A DNA stretch of 64,000 nucleotides from Kitasatospora aureofaciens. GTDB taxonomy: Bacteria > Actinomycetota > Actinomycetes > Streptomycetales > Streptomycetaceae. This document shows, piece after piece, positions 18,174 through 25,926 of this stretch. A program made the position numbers and the translations under genes. The notes below the pieces were generated by a model that searched no databases, was not told the DNA's origin, and saw nothing but the letters and a program-made list of their open reading frames with translations. The number at the start of each line of letters is the position of its first letter. Position 1 is the first letter of the stretch. The stretch covers positions 133,242 to 197,241 of the forward strand of contig JODU01000014.1 in the NCBI GenBank assembly GCA_000720845.1, given 5' to 3'.

Positions 18174-18668
18174 ATGACCACTGCTGACTACGCCACCTAC
18201 ATCGCCGGTCTGCCCCGTGTCCTCGCCGGTGCCGCCGCGGTCTTCCGGGACGCCGGGGGGCGGGTGCTGCTCGTCGAGCCCAACTACCGCGAGGGATGGA
18301 CGCTGCCGGGCGGGACCATCGAGTCCGACGCCGGGGAGACACCGCGGCAGGGCGCGCGGCGGGAGAGCCTGGAGGAGATCGGACTCGACGTGCCCATCGG
18401 CCGGCTGCTCGCGGTGGACTGGTCGAACGGGGCGGGCAGGCCGCCGATCGTGGCGTACCTGTACGACGGCGGTGTCCTGTCGGAGGACGACCTCAAGGCG
18501 ATCCGGCTCCAGGAGGAGGAACTACTGTCCTGGCGGCTGGTGCCGCGCGGGGAACTCGGCGACCACCTGCTCGGTTCCCTGTACGGCCGGGTGCTGGCCG
18601 CGCTGGACGTACTGGCGGACGGCTCCGGCCCGGCCGAGCTGGTCGACGGCGTGCGGGTCGACCGATGA
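18174..18668 (+). CDS. NUDIX hydrolase
   Basis: A 164-residue NUDIX-fold pyrophosphohydrolase. The Nudix box is recognisable as GGTIESDAGETPRQGARRESLEEIG. The REUxEExGU part is intact and binds the divalent metal; the stretch between the first Gly and Glu is longer by about one or two residues than the consensus. The nucleoside substrate cannot be told. The ATG at 18174 is probably leaderless, since TACGCT ends 7 bases before it and no ribosome site is present. Confidence 0.85.
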   Translation: MTTADYATYIAGLPRVLAGAAAVFRDAGGRVLLVEPNYREGWTLPGGTIESDAGETPRQGARRESLEEIGLDVPIGRLLAVDWSNGAGRPPIVAYLYDGGVLSEDDLKAIRLQEEELLSWRLVPRGELGDHLLGSLYGRVLAALDVLADGSGPAELVDGVRVDR

Positions 18669-18692
18669 CCGCCCCCACCGGCAGCCGTCGGC

Positions 18693-18737
18693 ACCGATAG
18701 CCGTCCGTACTGATAACCGTCCCGTACCGATAACCGT
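18693..18737. repeat. Three imperfect 12-base direct repeats before the sirtuin gene
   Basis: Copies ACCGATAGCCGT (18693), ACTGATAACCGT (18709) and ACCGATAACCGT (18726) recur every 16-17 bases; a weaker fourth (ACCGATGACCG) starts at 18661. They lie 37 bases or more upstream of the sirtuin ATG, so they may be binding sites for a regulator on one helix face only if it accommodates 1.5 turns. Function unknown. Confidence 0.5.
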
Positions 18738-18773
18738 TCGCCGACCGCACCCCGCCGTCCTACCCTCGACCGC

Positions 18774-19499
18774 ATGACCGGCAAGCCTCTCGTCGCCGTC
18801 CTCAGCGGTGCCGGCGTCTCCACCGACTCCGGCATCCCCGACTACCGCGGTCCGAACGGGCTGTGGCGGCGCGATCCGGAGGCCGAGAAGCTCGTCACGT
18901 ACGAGTACTACATGGGTGATCCGGAGATCAGGCGGCGCTCGTGGCTGATGCGGCGCGACAGCGCGGCGCTGCACGCCCAGCCGAACGTGGCGCACCGCGC
19001 GGTGGCCGAGCTGGAGCGGCGCGGGGTGCCGGTCCGCGTGATCACGCAGAACGTGGACGGTCTGCACCAGCTCGCCGGGGTCTCCGCCCGCAAGGTCCTC
19101 GAACTGCACGGCACCGCGCGCGCCTACGTGTGCACCGGCTGCGGGGCCCGGGGGCCGATGGCGGACGCCCTCGCCCGGATCGAGGCCGGGGAGGACGACC
19201 CGCCGTGCCTGGAGTGCGGCGGCATTCTGAAGTCGGCGACCGTGATGTTCGGCGAGCGCCTCGACCCGGTGGTGCTGGGCGAGGCGGTCGCCATCAGCAA
19301 GGCGTGCCAGGTGTTCGTCGCCGTCGGCACCAGTCTCCAGGTGGAGCCCGCCGCCGGACTGGCCGGCGTCGCCGTCGAGCACGGGGCCCGGCTGGTCGTG
19401 GTCAACGCCGAGCCGACGCCCTACGACGACCTGGCCGACGAGGTGGTGCGGGAGCCGATCGGCACCGCCCTGCCCGCGCTGCTGCGCGGGCTGGGCTGA
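18774..19499 (+). CDS. Sir2-family NAD-dependent protein deacylase
   Basis: A 241-residue sirtuin. The NAD-binding motifs GAGVSTDSGIPDYRG and TQNVDGLHQLAG are intact, as is the catalytic HG in LELHGTA. A four-Cys zinc site (CTGC and CLEC) and GTSLQVEPAAGL follow. It removes acyl groups from lysines, for example reversing acetylation of acyl-CoA synthetases. The ATG at 18774 is probably leaderless (TACCCT ends about 11 bases upstream). Confidence 0.92.
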   Translation: MTGKPLVAVLSGAGVSTDSGIPDYRGPNGLWRRDPEAEKLVTYEYYMGDPEIRRRSWLMRRDSAALHAQPNVAHRAVAELERRGVPVRVITQNVDGLHQLAGVSARKVLELHGTARAYVCTGCGARGPMADALARIEAGEDDPPCLECGGILKSATVMFGERLDPVVLGEAVAISKACQVFVAVGTSLQVEPAAGLAGVAVEHGARLVVVNAEPTPYDDLADEVVREPIGTALPALLRGLG

Positions 19500-19521
19500 G
19501 CCGCGACGGCCGCGAGGACGG

Positions 19522-20391
19522 TCAGAACACGGCGTCGGCGAGGCGGTCGACCTGGTCGAGGTCGGAGGACCAGCAGTAGAGCACCACCTCGTCGGCGCCG
19601 ATGTCCCCGAAGGCGTCGACCGCGGCTCGGATCTCCCCTGCGCCGGTGAGCAGGCCCCGGGTCATGTATTCGGCGCGTCCGGTGAAGGCGTAGTAGTCGC
19701 CGAGTGCCCGCCGGGCCCCCTCCACGGTGGGGTCGGGGCCGAGGGCGACGCTCGCCTGGGCGACCAGGTGCGGTCGGCCCGGGCGGTCGTACTTCTGCCA
19801 GACCGCCTCGACCTGGCGGAACAGACCGGACATGTGCGCGGCGGGCAGGGCCGCGCCGAGGAAGCCGTCGCCGAAGCGGCCGACCCGTTCCAGGGCTGCC
19901 GGGGCGAAGCCGCCGAACAGCACCCGCGGTCCGCCGGGCGTGGCGGGGCGGGGCCCGATGGGGGCGACGTCCTGCGCGTAGGGCTCGCCGGCCCAGGTGC
20001 GGCGCAGGCGGGTCAACTGCTCGTCGAGGCGGCGGCCCCGGCGGTGGAGGTCGATGCCGGCGGCGAGGCAGTCGTCGGCCCGCCCGCCGACCCCGATGCC
20101 GAGCGTGAAGCGACCGCCCGACAGACGGTCGAGGGTCGCGGTCTGCTTGGCGAGCAGGGCGGTGTTGTGGACGGGGGCGATCAACACCTCGGTCTGCAGG
20201 CGGATGCGGGAGGTGGCGCCCGCCAGGGTGGCGAGGGTGATCAGGGGTTCGGGGTTGTCGTAGACGAGCCGGTCGAGCAGGCCGAGCGTGCTGAAGGGGA
20301 GCGCGTCGGCGCGCCGTGCCCAGCTCGGCAGCAGGGCGGGGTCGTCGACGGGAAGGCCGAGGCCGATGTGCGGGGGCTGCGTGGAATGCAT
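19522..20391 (-). CDS. LLM-class flavin/F420-dependent oxidoreductase
   Basis: A 289-residue luciferase-like TIM-barrel oxidoreductase. Family marks include IGLGLPVDDPALLPSWARRAD, the RIRLQTEVLIAPVHNTALLAKQTATLDRLSGGRFTLGIGVGG block and GFAPAALERVGRFGDGFL. It probably uses FMN or F420; the substrate is unknown. The ATG at 20391 follows an AAAGGA site. Its 3' end converges on the sirtuin gene. Confidence 0.85.
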   Translation of the reverse strand: MHSTQPPHIGLGLPVDDPALLPSWARRADALPFSTLGLLDRLVYDNPEPLITLATLAGATSRIRLQTEVLIAPVHNTALLAKQTATLDRLSGGRFTLGIGVGGRADDCLAAGIDLHRRGRRLDEQLTRLRRTWAGEPYAQDVAPIGPRPATPGGPRVLFGGFAPAALERVGRFGDGFLGAALPAAHMSGLFRQVEAVWQKYDRPGRPHLVAQASVALGPDPTVEGARRALGDYYAFTGRAEYMTRGLLTGAGEIRAAVDAFGDIGADEVVLYCWSSDLDQVDRLADAVF

Positions 20392-20570
20392 GGGTGCGGT
20401 CCTTTGGAGGGCATGCCGGAACAGTGGCGCCGCCCCTCCGTGGCCCCGGGCTGCTTGCGCGGGCCTGCTCCCCGTCTGCGGCATCGTTCGGGAGAGCGTG
20501 GTCTTCGAAGTCCGGTGAGCGTAACGGGCCCCCGGCGCGCGGGCAACGCTTTTCCGCCGGGGGCAGGTGC

Positions 20571-21065
20571 CTAGAACAACGGCTCCGGTCCCGCCGCTCC
20601 CCGTTCGAAGTCCAGCAGCCGCCGCTTGCGCTCCAGGCCGCCGCCGTAGCCGGTGAGGTCGCCGCTCGCGCCGACGACGCGGTGGCAGGGGACGATGATG
20701 CCGACCGGGTTGCGGCCGTTGGCGAGGCCCACCGCGCGGGAGGCGGCCGGATTGCCGAGAGCCGCGGCGAGTTCGCCGTAGGTGCGGGTCTCGCCGTACG
20801 GGATCTTCTGGAGCTGGGCCCAGACGGTGCGCTGGAACGGGGTGCCGTTCAGCCGCAGGCCGAGGGTGAAGTCCTTCAGTTCGCCGGTGAAGTAGGCCTC
20901 CAGTTGCTCCTCGGTCTCGGCGAAGGGGCGTCCGTCGCGCTCGCCGAAGGTCTCCTCCGGCGGGCGGTGGCGCTGGTCGGTCATGTAGAGGCCGCACAGG
21001 CCGCCGTCCTCGGCGACGAGGGTGAGTGCGCCGTAGGGGCTGTCGATCACGGTGTGCTGTTTCAC
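20571..21065 (-). CDS. ogt: Methylated-DNA-[protein]-cysteine S-methyltransferase
   Basis: A 164-residue suicide repair protein that takes the methyl group from O6-methylguanine. The acceptor Cys127 lies in the invariant PCHRV motif, with the helix-turn-helix segment TRTYGELAAALGNPAASRAVG before it. The GTG at 21065 has a GGAG site 8 bases upstream. It follows the Ada-AlkA gene by 28 bases on the same strand, so the two form an alkylation-repair operon. Confidence 0.93.
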   Translation of the reverse strand: MKQHTVIDSPYGALTLVAEDGGLCGLYMTDQRHRPPEETFGERDGRPFAETEEQLEAYFTGELKDFTLGLRLNGTPFQRTVWAQLQKIPYGETRTYGELAAALGNPAASRAVGLANGRNPVGIIVPCHRVVGASGDLTGYGGGLERKRRLLDFERGAAGPEPLF

Positions 21066-21093
21066 GGGTTTCGCTCCGGCTCCTCGGACGGGC

Positions 21094-22578
21094 TCATACG
21101 GGCAGGAAGTTGATGGGGTGGTCGTCGGTCGCCCACAGGTACTGGACGGCGTACGCCCGCCAGGGCCGCCAGGCCGCCGCGCGGGCGGTGAGCGCGGCCG
21201 GGGTGGAGGGCAGGCCCAGTTCGCCGGCGGCGCGGCGGATGCCGAGGTCGGTGGGGAGGAACGCGTCGGGGTCGCCGAGGGCGCGCATGGCGATGACGTC
21301 GGCGGTCCAGGGCCCGAAGCCGGGCAGGTCGAGGAGCCGGGCGCGGGTCTCGGCCCAGTCGCTCTCGACGCCCAGGTTGACCGAGCCGTCGGCCAGGCGG
21401 CCGACCAGGGTGGTGAAGGTGGTGCGGCGGGTCCTGGGCATCGCCAGCGTCTCAGGGTCCACCGCCGCGAGCGCCTCGGTGGACGGGAAGAGGTGGGTCA
21501 GGCCGCCCTCGGGGTCGTCCACCGGATCGCCGTGCGCGGTGACCAGGCGGGCGGCGTGGGTGCGGGCGGCGGCGGTGGAGACCTGCTGGCCGAGCACGGC
21601 CCGTACGGCGAACTCCGCCTCGTCCACCGTGCGGGGCACCCGCCGGCCGGGAGCCTTGTCGACGAGCGGCGCGAGCAGCGGGTCGGCGCGCAGCTGGTCG
21701 TCGATCGCCGTCGGGTCGGCGTCCAGGTCGAGCAGGCGCCGGCAGCGGCTGATGGCGACGGTCAGGTCGCGCAGGTCGCTGAGGGTGAGGCGGCAGGCGA
21801 TGTGGTCGGGGTTCGGTGTGAGGGCCACGATGCCGTGGCCGTACGGGAGGCGCAGGGTGCGCCGGTACGCGCCCTCCCGCCACTCCTCCACGCCGGGTAC
21901 GGCGGTGGCGGCGAGGTGGCCGAAGAGGTTGTCGGGGTTGAGCGGTGTGCGGAAGGGGAGGCGCAGGGACAGGGCGCCGGGGGCGGTGCGGGCGGGGCGG
22001 CTCTTGGGGGCGCGGGTGCGCAGTTCGCTCGGGGAGAGGGCGTAGACCTCGCGGACCGTGTCGTTGAAGGCGCGGATGGAGGAGAAGCCGGCCGCGAAGG
22101 CGATGTCCGCCATGGGCAGAGCGGTGGTCTCGATCAGCAGCCGTGCGGTCTGGGCGCGCTGGGCCCGGGCGAGCGCGAGGGGGCCCGCGCCCAGTTCGGC
22201 GAGGAGCTGGCGTTCGACCTGGCGGGTGCTGTAGCCGAGGCGGGCGGCGAGGCCGGGCACGCCCTCGCGGTCCACGACGCCGTCGGCGATCAGGCGCATG
22301 GCGCGGGCCGTGAGGTCGGCGCGCTGGTTCCACTCGGGCGAGCCGGGGCTGGTGTCCGGGCGGCAGCGCTTGCACGCCCGGAACCCGGCCTGCTGGCAGG
22401 CCGCCGCGCTCGGGTAGAAGGTCATGTTCCCGGGCTTGGGCGGCACCACCGGACAGCTGGGCCGGCAGTAGATGCGGGTCGTCAGGACGGCCGTGAAGAA
22501 CCAGCCGTCGAACCGCGCGTCCTTCGACCGGACGGCGCGCACGCAGCGCTCGGTGTCGGTGTGCATTCCCGTCTGCAT
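21094..22578 (-). CDS. Ada regulator fused to AlkA 3-methyladenine glycosylase
   Basis: About 494 residues in three parts. First is an Ada zinc domain (about 10-80) with CRPSC ... CKRC cysteines, which senses methyl phosphotriesters. Next is an AraC-type helix-turn-helix (about 85-190, GYSTRQVERQLLAELG). Last is an AlkA glycosylase domain (about 210-490) with the helix-hairpin-helix LPGFGPWTADVIAMRALG and catalytic Asp in DAFLPTDLG. It joins sensor, activator and repair enzyme in one chain. Start is uncertain: ATG 22578 could be leaderless (CATCCT 7 bases upstream); ATG 22566 is an alternative. Confidence 0.9.
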   Translation of the reverse strand: MQTGMHTDTERCVRAVRSKDARFDGWFFTAVLTTRIYCRPSCPVVPPKPGNMTFYPSAAACQQAGFRACKRCRPDTSPGSPEWNQRADLTARAMRLIADGVVDREGVPGLAARLGYSTRQVERQLLAELGAGPLALARAQRAQTARLLIETTALPMADIAFAAGFSSIRAFNDTVREVYALSPSELRTRAPKSRPARTAPGALSLRLPFRTPLNPDNLFGHLAATAVPGVEEWREGAYRRTLRLPYGHGIVALTPNPDHIACRLTLSDLRDLTVAISRCRRLLDLDADPTAIDDQLRADPLLAPLVDKAPGRRVPRTVDEAEFAVRAVLGQQVSTAAARTHAARLVTAHGDPVDDPEGGLTHLFPSTEALAAVDPETLAMPRTRRTTFTTLVGRLADGSVNLGVESDWAETRARLLDLPGFGPWTADVIAMRALGDPDAFLPTDLGIRRAAGELGLPSTPAALTARAAAWRPWRAYAVQYLWATDDHPINFLPV

Positions 22579-22657
22579 GCGTCCAGGATGGTCCACCGGA
22601 CGGGCCGGGGCTGGCGGGAATCCGACATGGACGTGCCCCGTGCTGGGGTCCCGCGGA

Positions 22658-24568
22658 TCACTCCGGGCGCCATGCCGACTCGCGCAGCAGCCGCAGGCCG
22701 TTCAGGCCGACCAGCACGGTCGAGCCCTCGTGGCCCGCGACACCGAGCGGCAGCGGGAGGTGGCCGATCAGGTCCCACAGGACGAGGACGGTGATGCAGA
22801 CCCCGGCGACGGCCAGGTTCTGGACGACCAGCCGACGGGCGCGCCGGGAGAGCCGTACGACGGCGGGTACGGCCGTCAGCTCGTCGCGCACGACGACCGC
22901 GTCGGCGGTCTCCAGGGCGAGGTCGGAGCCGGCCCGGCCCATGGCGATCCCGGCGTGCGCGGCGGCCAGCGCGGGGGCGTCGTTGACGCCGTCGCCGACG
23001 AAGAGCACCTTGCGGCCGGCCCGCTCCCTCTCCCTTACGGCCTCGACCTTGTCCTCGGGCAGGAGTCCGGCGCGGACGTCGGTGATGCCGGTCGCGTCGG
23101 CCACCCGGGCGGCGGCGGCCGCGTGGTCGCCGGTGAGCAGGGTGGGGGCGGTACCGGTGAGGGCGGTGAGCCGGGTGGTGGCCCGGGCGGCGTCGGCGCG
23201 GAGGCGGTCGGTGAGGGCGAGGGTGCCCAGGAGGGTGCCGTCGCGGGTGACGCGGACGGTGGTCTCGGCGCCCGCAGCGCCCTCGGTGGGATCGGCGCGG
23301 CCGACGTGCACCGTGCGGCCGTCGACCACGGCCGTCACGCCGCGACCGGGAGCCGCCGTGAAGTCGTGCGCGGGCGCGATGGGCAGTCCCCGGGCGCGGG
23401 CGGCGGCCACGATCGCGCGGGCCAGCGGGTGCTCGCTGGGGTGCTCGGCCGCGGCGGCGAGGGCGAGCAGGGCGTCCTCGTCGGCATCGCCGCCGGCCGA
23501 GGGGGTCACCGCGGTCACCTCGGGGGTGCCCTCGGTGAGGGTGCCGGTCTTGTCGAGGGCCGCGGAGTCGATCTCGCCGAGGCGTTCCATGGCGACCGCG
23601 GACTTGACCAGGACGCCGTGCCGGCCGGCGTTGGCGATGGCCGAGAGCAGCGGCGGCATCGTCGCGAGGACGACCGCGCACGGCGATGCGACGATCATGA
23701 AGGTCATGGCGCGCAGCAGGGCGTCCGTGAGGTCGGCGCCGAAGGCGAAGGGGATGCCGAAGACCGCGAGGGTGGCGACGACCACGCCGACCGAGTAGCG
23801 CTGCTCGATCTTCTCGATGAACAGCTGGGTCGGCGCCTTGGTGCGGGACGCCTCCTCGACGAGGGTGACGATCCGGGCGATGACCGAGTCGGCCGGGTCG
23901 CGCCCGACGCGGACGCGCAGGGCGCCGGTGCCGTTGAGGGTGCCGGCGAAGACGTCGTCGCCGGCGCGCTTGAGGACGGGCAGGGACTCGCCGGTGATGG
24001 TGGCCTGGTCGACCTCACCGGCGCCCTCGACGACCGTGCCGTCGGCGCCGATCCGCTCCCCCGGCCGGACCAGGACCAGGTCGCCGACGGCGAGGTCGGC
24101 GGTCGCGACGGTCTCCTCGCCGCCGTGCCGGACCCGGGTCGCGGTGGTCGGCGCGAGGTCGAGCAGGCCGCGCACGGAGTCGGCGGTGCGGGCGGTGGCC
24201 AGGGCCTCCAGAGCGCCGGAGGTGGCGAAGATGACGATGAGCAGGGCGCCGTCGAGCACCTGCCCGATGGAGGCCGCGCCGAGCGCCGCGACGATCATCA
24301 GCAGGTCGACGTCCAGGGTCTTCTCCCGCAGCGCCCGCAGCCCTTCGAGCGCGGGCTCCCAGCCGCCGGCGGCGTAGGCGATCGCGTAGAGCGGGCCGTG
24401 CGTCCAGGCGGGGGCGCCGCCGAGGTCGAGGGGCAGGGCGGCGAGGAACGCGACGAGGGAGACGAGCGCCCAGCGGGCCTCGGGCAGGGCGAGGACGCGG
24501 GTGCGGCGGCGGGGCGGCGCCGAGGCGGTGGGCGCGGCCTGCGGAGCGGGGGCGAGGGTGGTGGACAC
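22658..24568 (-). CDS. Heavy-metal P1B-type ATPase (Zn/Cd/Co class)
   Basis: About 636 residues. It has the P-type marks TGES, the metal-transport motif SPC (ASPCAVV), DKTGT with the phosphorylated Asp, SEHPLARAI and GDGVNDAP. No N-terminal HMA domain is present. SPC fits Cu or Zn/Cd export; the divergent SmtB-like repressor favours Zn/Cd/Ni. The GTG at 24568 follows TATGGT by 7 bases on the minus strand, suggesting a leaderless message; ATG 24580 or 24592 are alternatives. Confidence 0.9.
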   Translation of the reverse strand: MSTTLAPAPQAAPTASAPPRRRTRVLALPEARWALVSLVAFLAALPLDLGGAPAWTHGPLYAIAYAAGGWEPALEGLRALREKTLDVDLLMIVAALGAASIGQVLDGALLIVIFATSGALEALATARTADSVRGLLDLAPTTATRVRHGGEETVATADLAVGDLVLVRPGERIGADGTVVEGAGEVDQATITGESLPVLKRAGDDVFAGTLNGTGALRVRVGRDPADSVIARIVTLVEEASRTKAPTQLFIEKIEQRYSVGVVVATLAVFGIPFAFGADLTDALLRAMTFMIVASPCAVVLATMPPLLSAIANAGRHGVLVKSAVAMERLGEIDSAALDKTGTLTEGTPEVTAVTPSAGGDADEDALLALAAAAEHPSEHPLARAIVAAARARGLPIAPAHDFTAAPGRGVTAVVDGRTVHVGRADPTEGAAGAETTVRVTRDGTLLGTLALTDRLRADAARATTRLTALTGTAPTLLTGDHAAAAARVADATGITDVRAGLLPEDKVEAVRERERAGRKVLFVGDGVNDAPALAAAHAGIAMGRAGSDLALETADAVVVRDELTAVPAVVRLSRRARRLVVQNLAVAGVCITVLVLWDLIGHLPLPLGVAGHEGSTVLVGLNGLRLLRESAWRPE

Positions 24569-24586
24569 GCGGCACACCATACAGGA

Positions 24587-24626
24587 ACACATGAAGACTC
24601 ATTCATTCGTTCATCCGTTCATGTGT
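24587..24626. promoter_or_regulatory. Operator between metal ATPase and ArsR genes
   Basis: A perfect 9-bp inverted repeat ACACATGAA (24587-24595) and TTCATGTGT (24618-24626) encloses a run of TTCAT half-sites (TCATTCATTCGTTCATCC). ATGAA/TTCAT half-sites are typical of ArsR/SmtB operators. It lies between the two divergent start codons and next to the inferred ATPase -10 element, so the adjacent ArsR protein probably binds here and releases with metal. Confidence 0.65.
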
Positions 24627-24665
24627 CTCCGGGGAGTCCGTCAGGGGGATGCGTAAGATGACCGC

Positions 24666-25028
24666 ATGGGTCACGGAGCCGCCACCACCGCGCAGGACGC
24701 CGCCGAGCGGGTGCGCCTGGACGCGGACAACGTGGCGAAGGTCGCCACCACCCTCCAGGCCCTGTCCACCCCGTCCCGGCTGCTGATCCTCGCCCGGCTG
24801 CGCGAGGGCCCGCTGCCCGCCACCGAGCTGGCGGCGGAGGTCGGCATGGAGCAGTCGGCCTGCTCGCACCAGTTGCGGCTGCTGCGCAACCTCGGTCTGG
24901 TGGTCGGCGAGCGCCGGGGCCGTTCGGTGGTGTACGCCCTGCACGACGACCATGTCGCCGGGCTGCTCGACCAGGCCGTGTTCCACGTGGAGCACCTGCG
25001 GCTGGGGATCAGCGACACGGCTCGGTGA
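24666..25028 (+). CDS. ArsR/SmtB-family metal-sensing repressor
   Basis: A 120-residue winged-helix repressor. The recognition helix is in EVGMEQSACSHQLRLLRNLGLV. The C-terminal alpha5 helix carries D-x-H-x10-H-x2-H (in DDHVAGLLDQAVFHVEH), the same spacing as the SmtB/CzrA zinc site D-x-H-x10-H-x2-E/H. No alpha3N cysteine cage is seen. It should sense Zn, Co or Ni and control the divergent ATPase. TAAGAT ends 6 bases before the ATG, so the message is probably leaderless. It overlaps the convergent DUF72 gene by 20 bases. Confidence 0.9.
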   Translation: MGHGAATTAQDAAERVRLDADNVAKVATTLQALSTPSRLLILARLREGPLPATELAAEVGMEQSACSHQLRLLRNLGLVVGERRGRSVVYALHDDHVAGLLDQAVFHVEHLRLGISDTAR

Positions 25029-25887
25029 GCAGCCGCCGCATGGTCTCGGCCGCGCGTACGGCGGCGTCCGCGCAGCAGTTGTTGAACAGCACATGCAGCT
25101 CCTGCGACTGGCGTGCCGCGCGCCGGAGGCGGGGCACCCGGGCGGCGAGTTCGCGCACGTCGTAGTCGTACCGGAAGCGGTCCTCCTTGGTCCCCCTCCC
25201 CCAGGTCCGGCTGCGCCCGTGGAACCGGACGACGGCGAGGCCGGGCCGGGTGACCGGCGCGACGGGCGGCAGGGAGCCGGGCAGGCCCTGCGCCATGTCG
25301 GTGCCGACGGCCGAGGCGCCCAGGGTGCGGAGCAGGGCGTGGGTGGTCTCCGCCCGCTGCGCCTCCCACCAGCCCGGATGCCGGAACTCCACCGCGACGG
25401 GCCAGCCCTCGGTCCGCCGGGCGCAGGCTTCGAGGGCCGCCTCCGACCGGGAACCGGGGGCGAACCACGGCGGGAACTGGAAGAGCACGGCGCCCAGCCG
25501 CCCGGCCTCGCGCAGCGGTCCGACCGCCTCGGCGAACCTGCCCCACACCTCGTCCAGCACCCCCTGGCTCGTCTCTCCCCGTCCGAGCCGCGCCTGTGCG
25601 GCACCCCGCAGGTCGGCGGGGAGGGCCTCCGGGCGGGTGGGGTGGCCGGTCAGCAGCGAGAACGCCTTGACGTCGAAGCGGAAGCCGTCCGGTGTGCGCT
25701 CCACCCACAGCTCGCTGTTGCGCCGGCTCGGCAACGCGTAGTACGCGGCGTCCACTTCGACGACGGGCAGCCGCGAGGCGTAGTGCCGCAGCCGCCCCTC
25801 CGCGTCCCGGCGCCCGCGCGGGTACCAGCCGCTCGCCAGGAGCTGACGGTCCGTCCACGAGCAGGCGCCGACCAGAATGTCACCCAT
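25009..25887 (-). CDS. DUF72 family protein
   Basis: A 292-residue protein of the YecE/DUF72 family, a TIM-barrel-like fold of unknown activity. Family marks are ILVGACSWTD at the N-terminus, YASRLPVVEVDAAYYALPS, FRFDVKAFSLLTGH, LFQFPPWF, VAVEFRHPGWW and VRFHGRS. Its last 20 bases overlap the 3' end of the ArsR gene on the other strand. No metabolic link to neighbours is visible. Confidence 0.85.
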   Translation of the reverse strand: MGDILVGACSWTDRQLLASGWYPRGRRDAEGRLRHYASRLPVVEVDAAYYALPSRRNSELWVERTPDGFRFDVKAFSLLTGHPTRPEALPADLRGAAQARLGRGETSQGVLDEVWGRFAEAVGPLREAGRLGAVLFQFPPWFAPGSRSEAALEACARRTEGWPVAVEFRHPGWWEAQRAETTHALLRTLGASAVGTDMAQGLPGSLPPVAPVTRPGLAVVRFHGRSRTWGRGTKEDRFRYDYDVRELAARVPRLRRAARQSQELHVLFNNCCADAAVRAAETMRRLLTEPCR

Positions 25888-25926
25888 GGGAGCCCGGTTA
25901 CCCCGGGCCCCCGTCGTGATCCGGGC

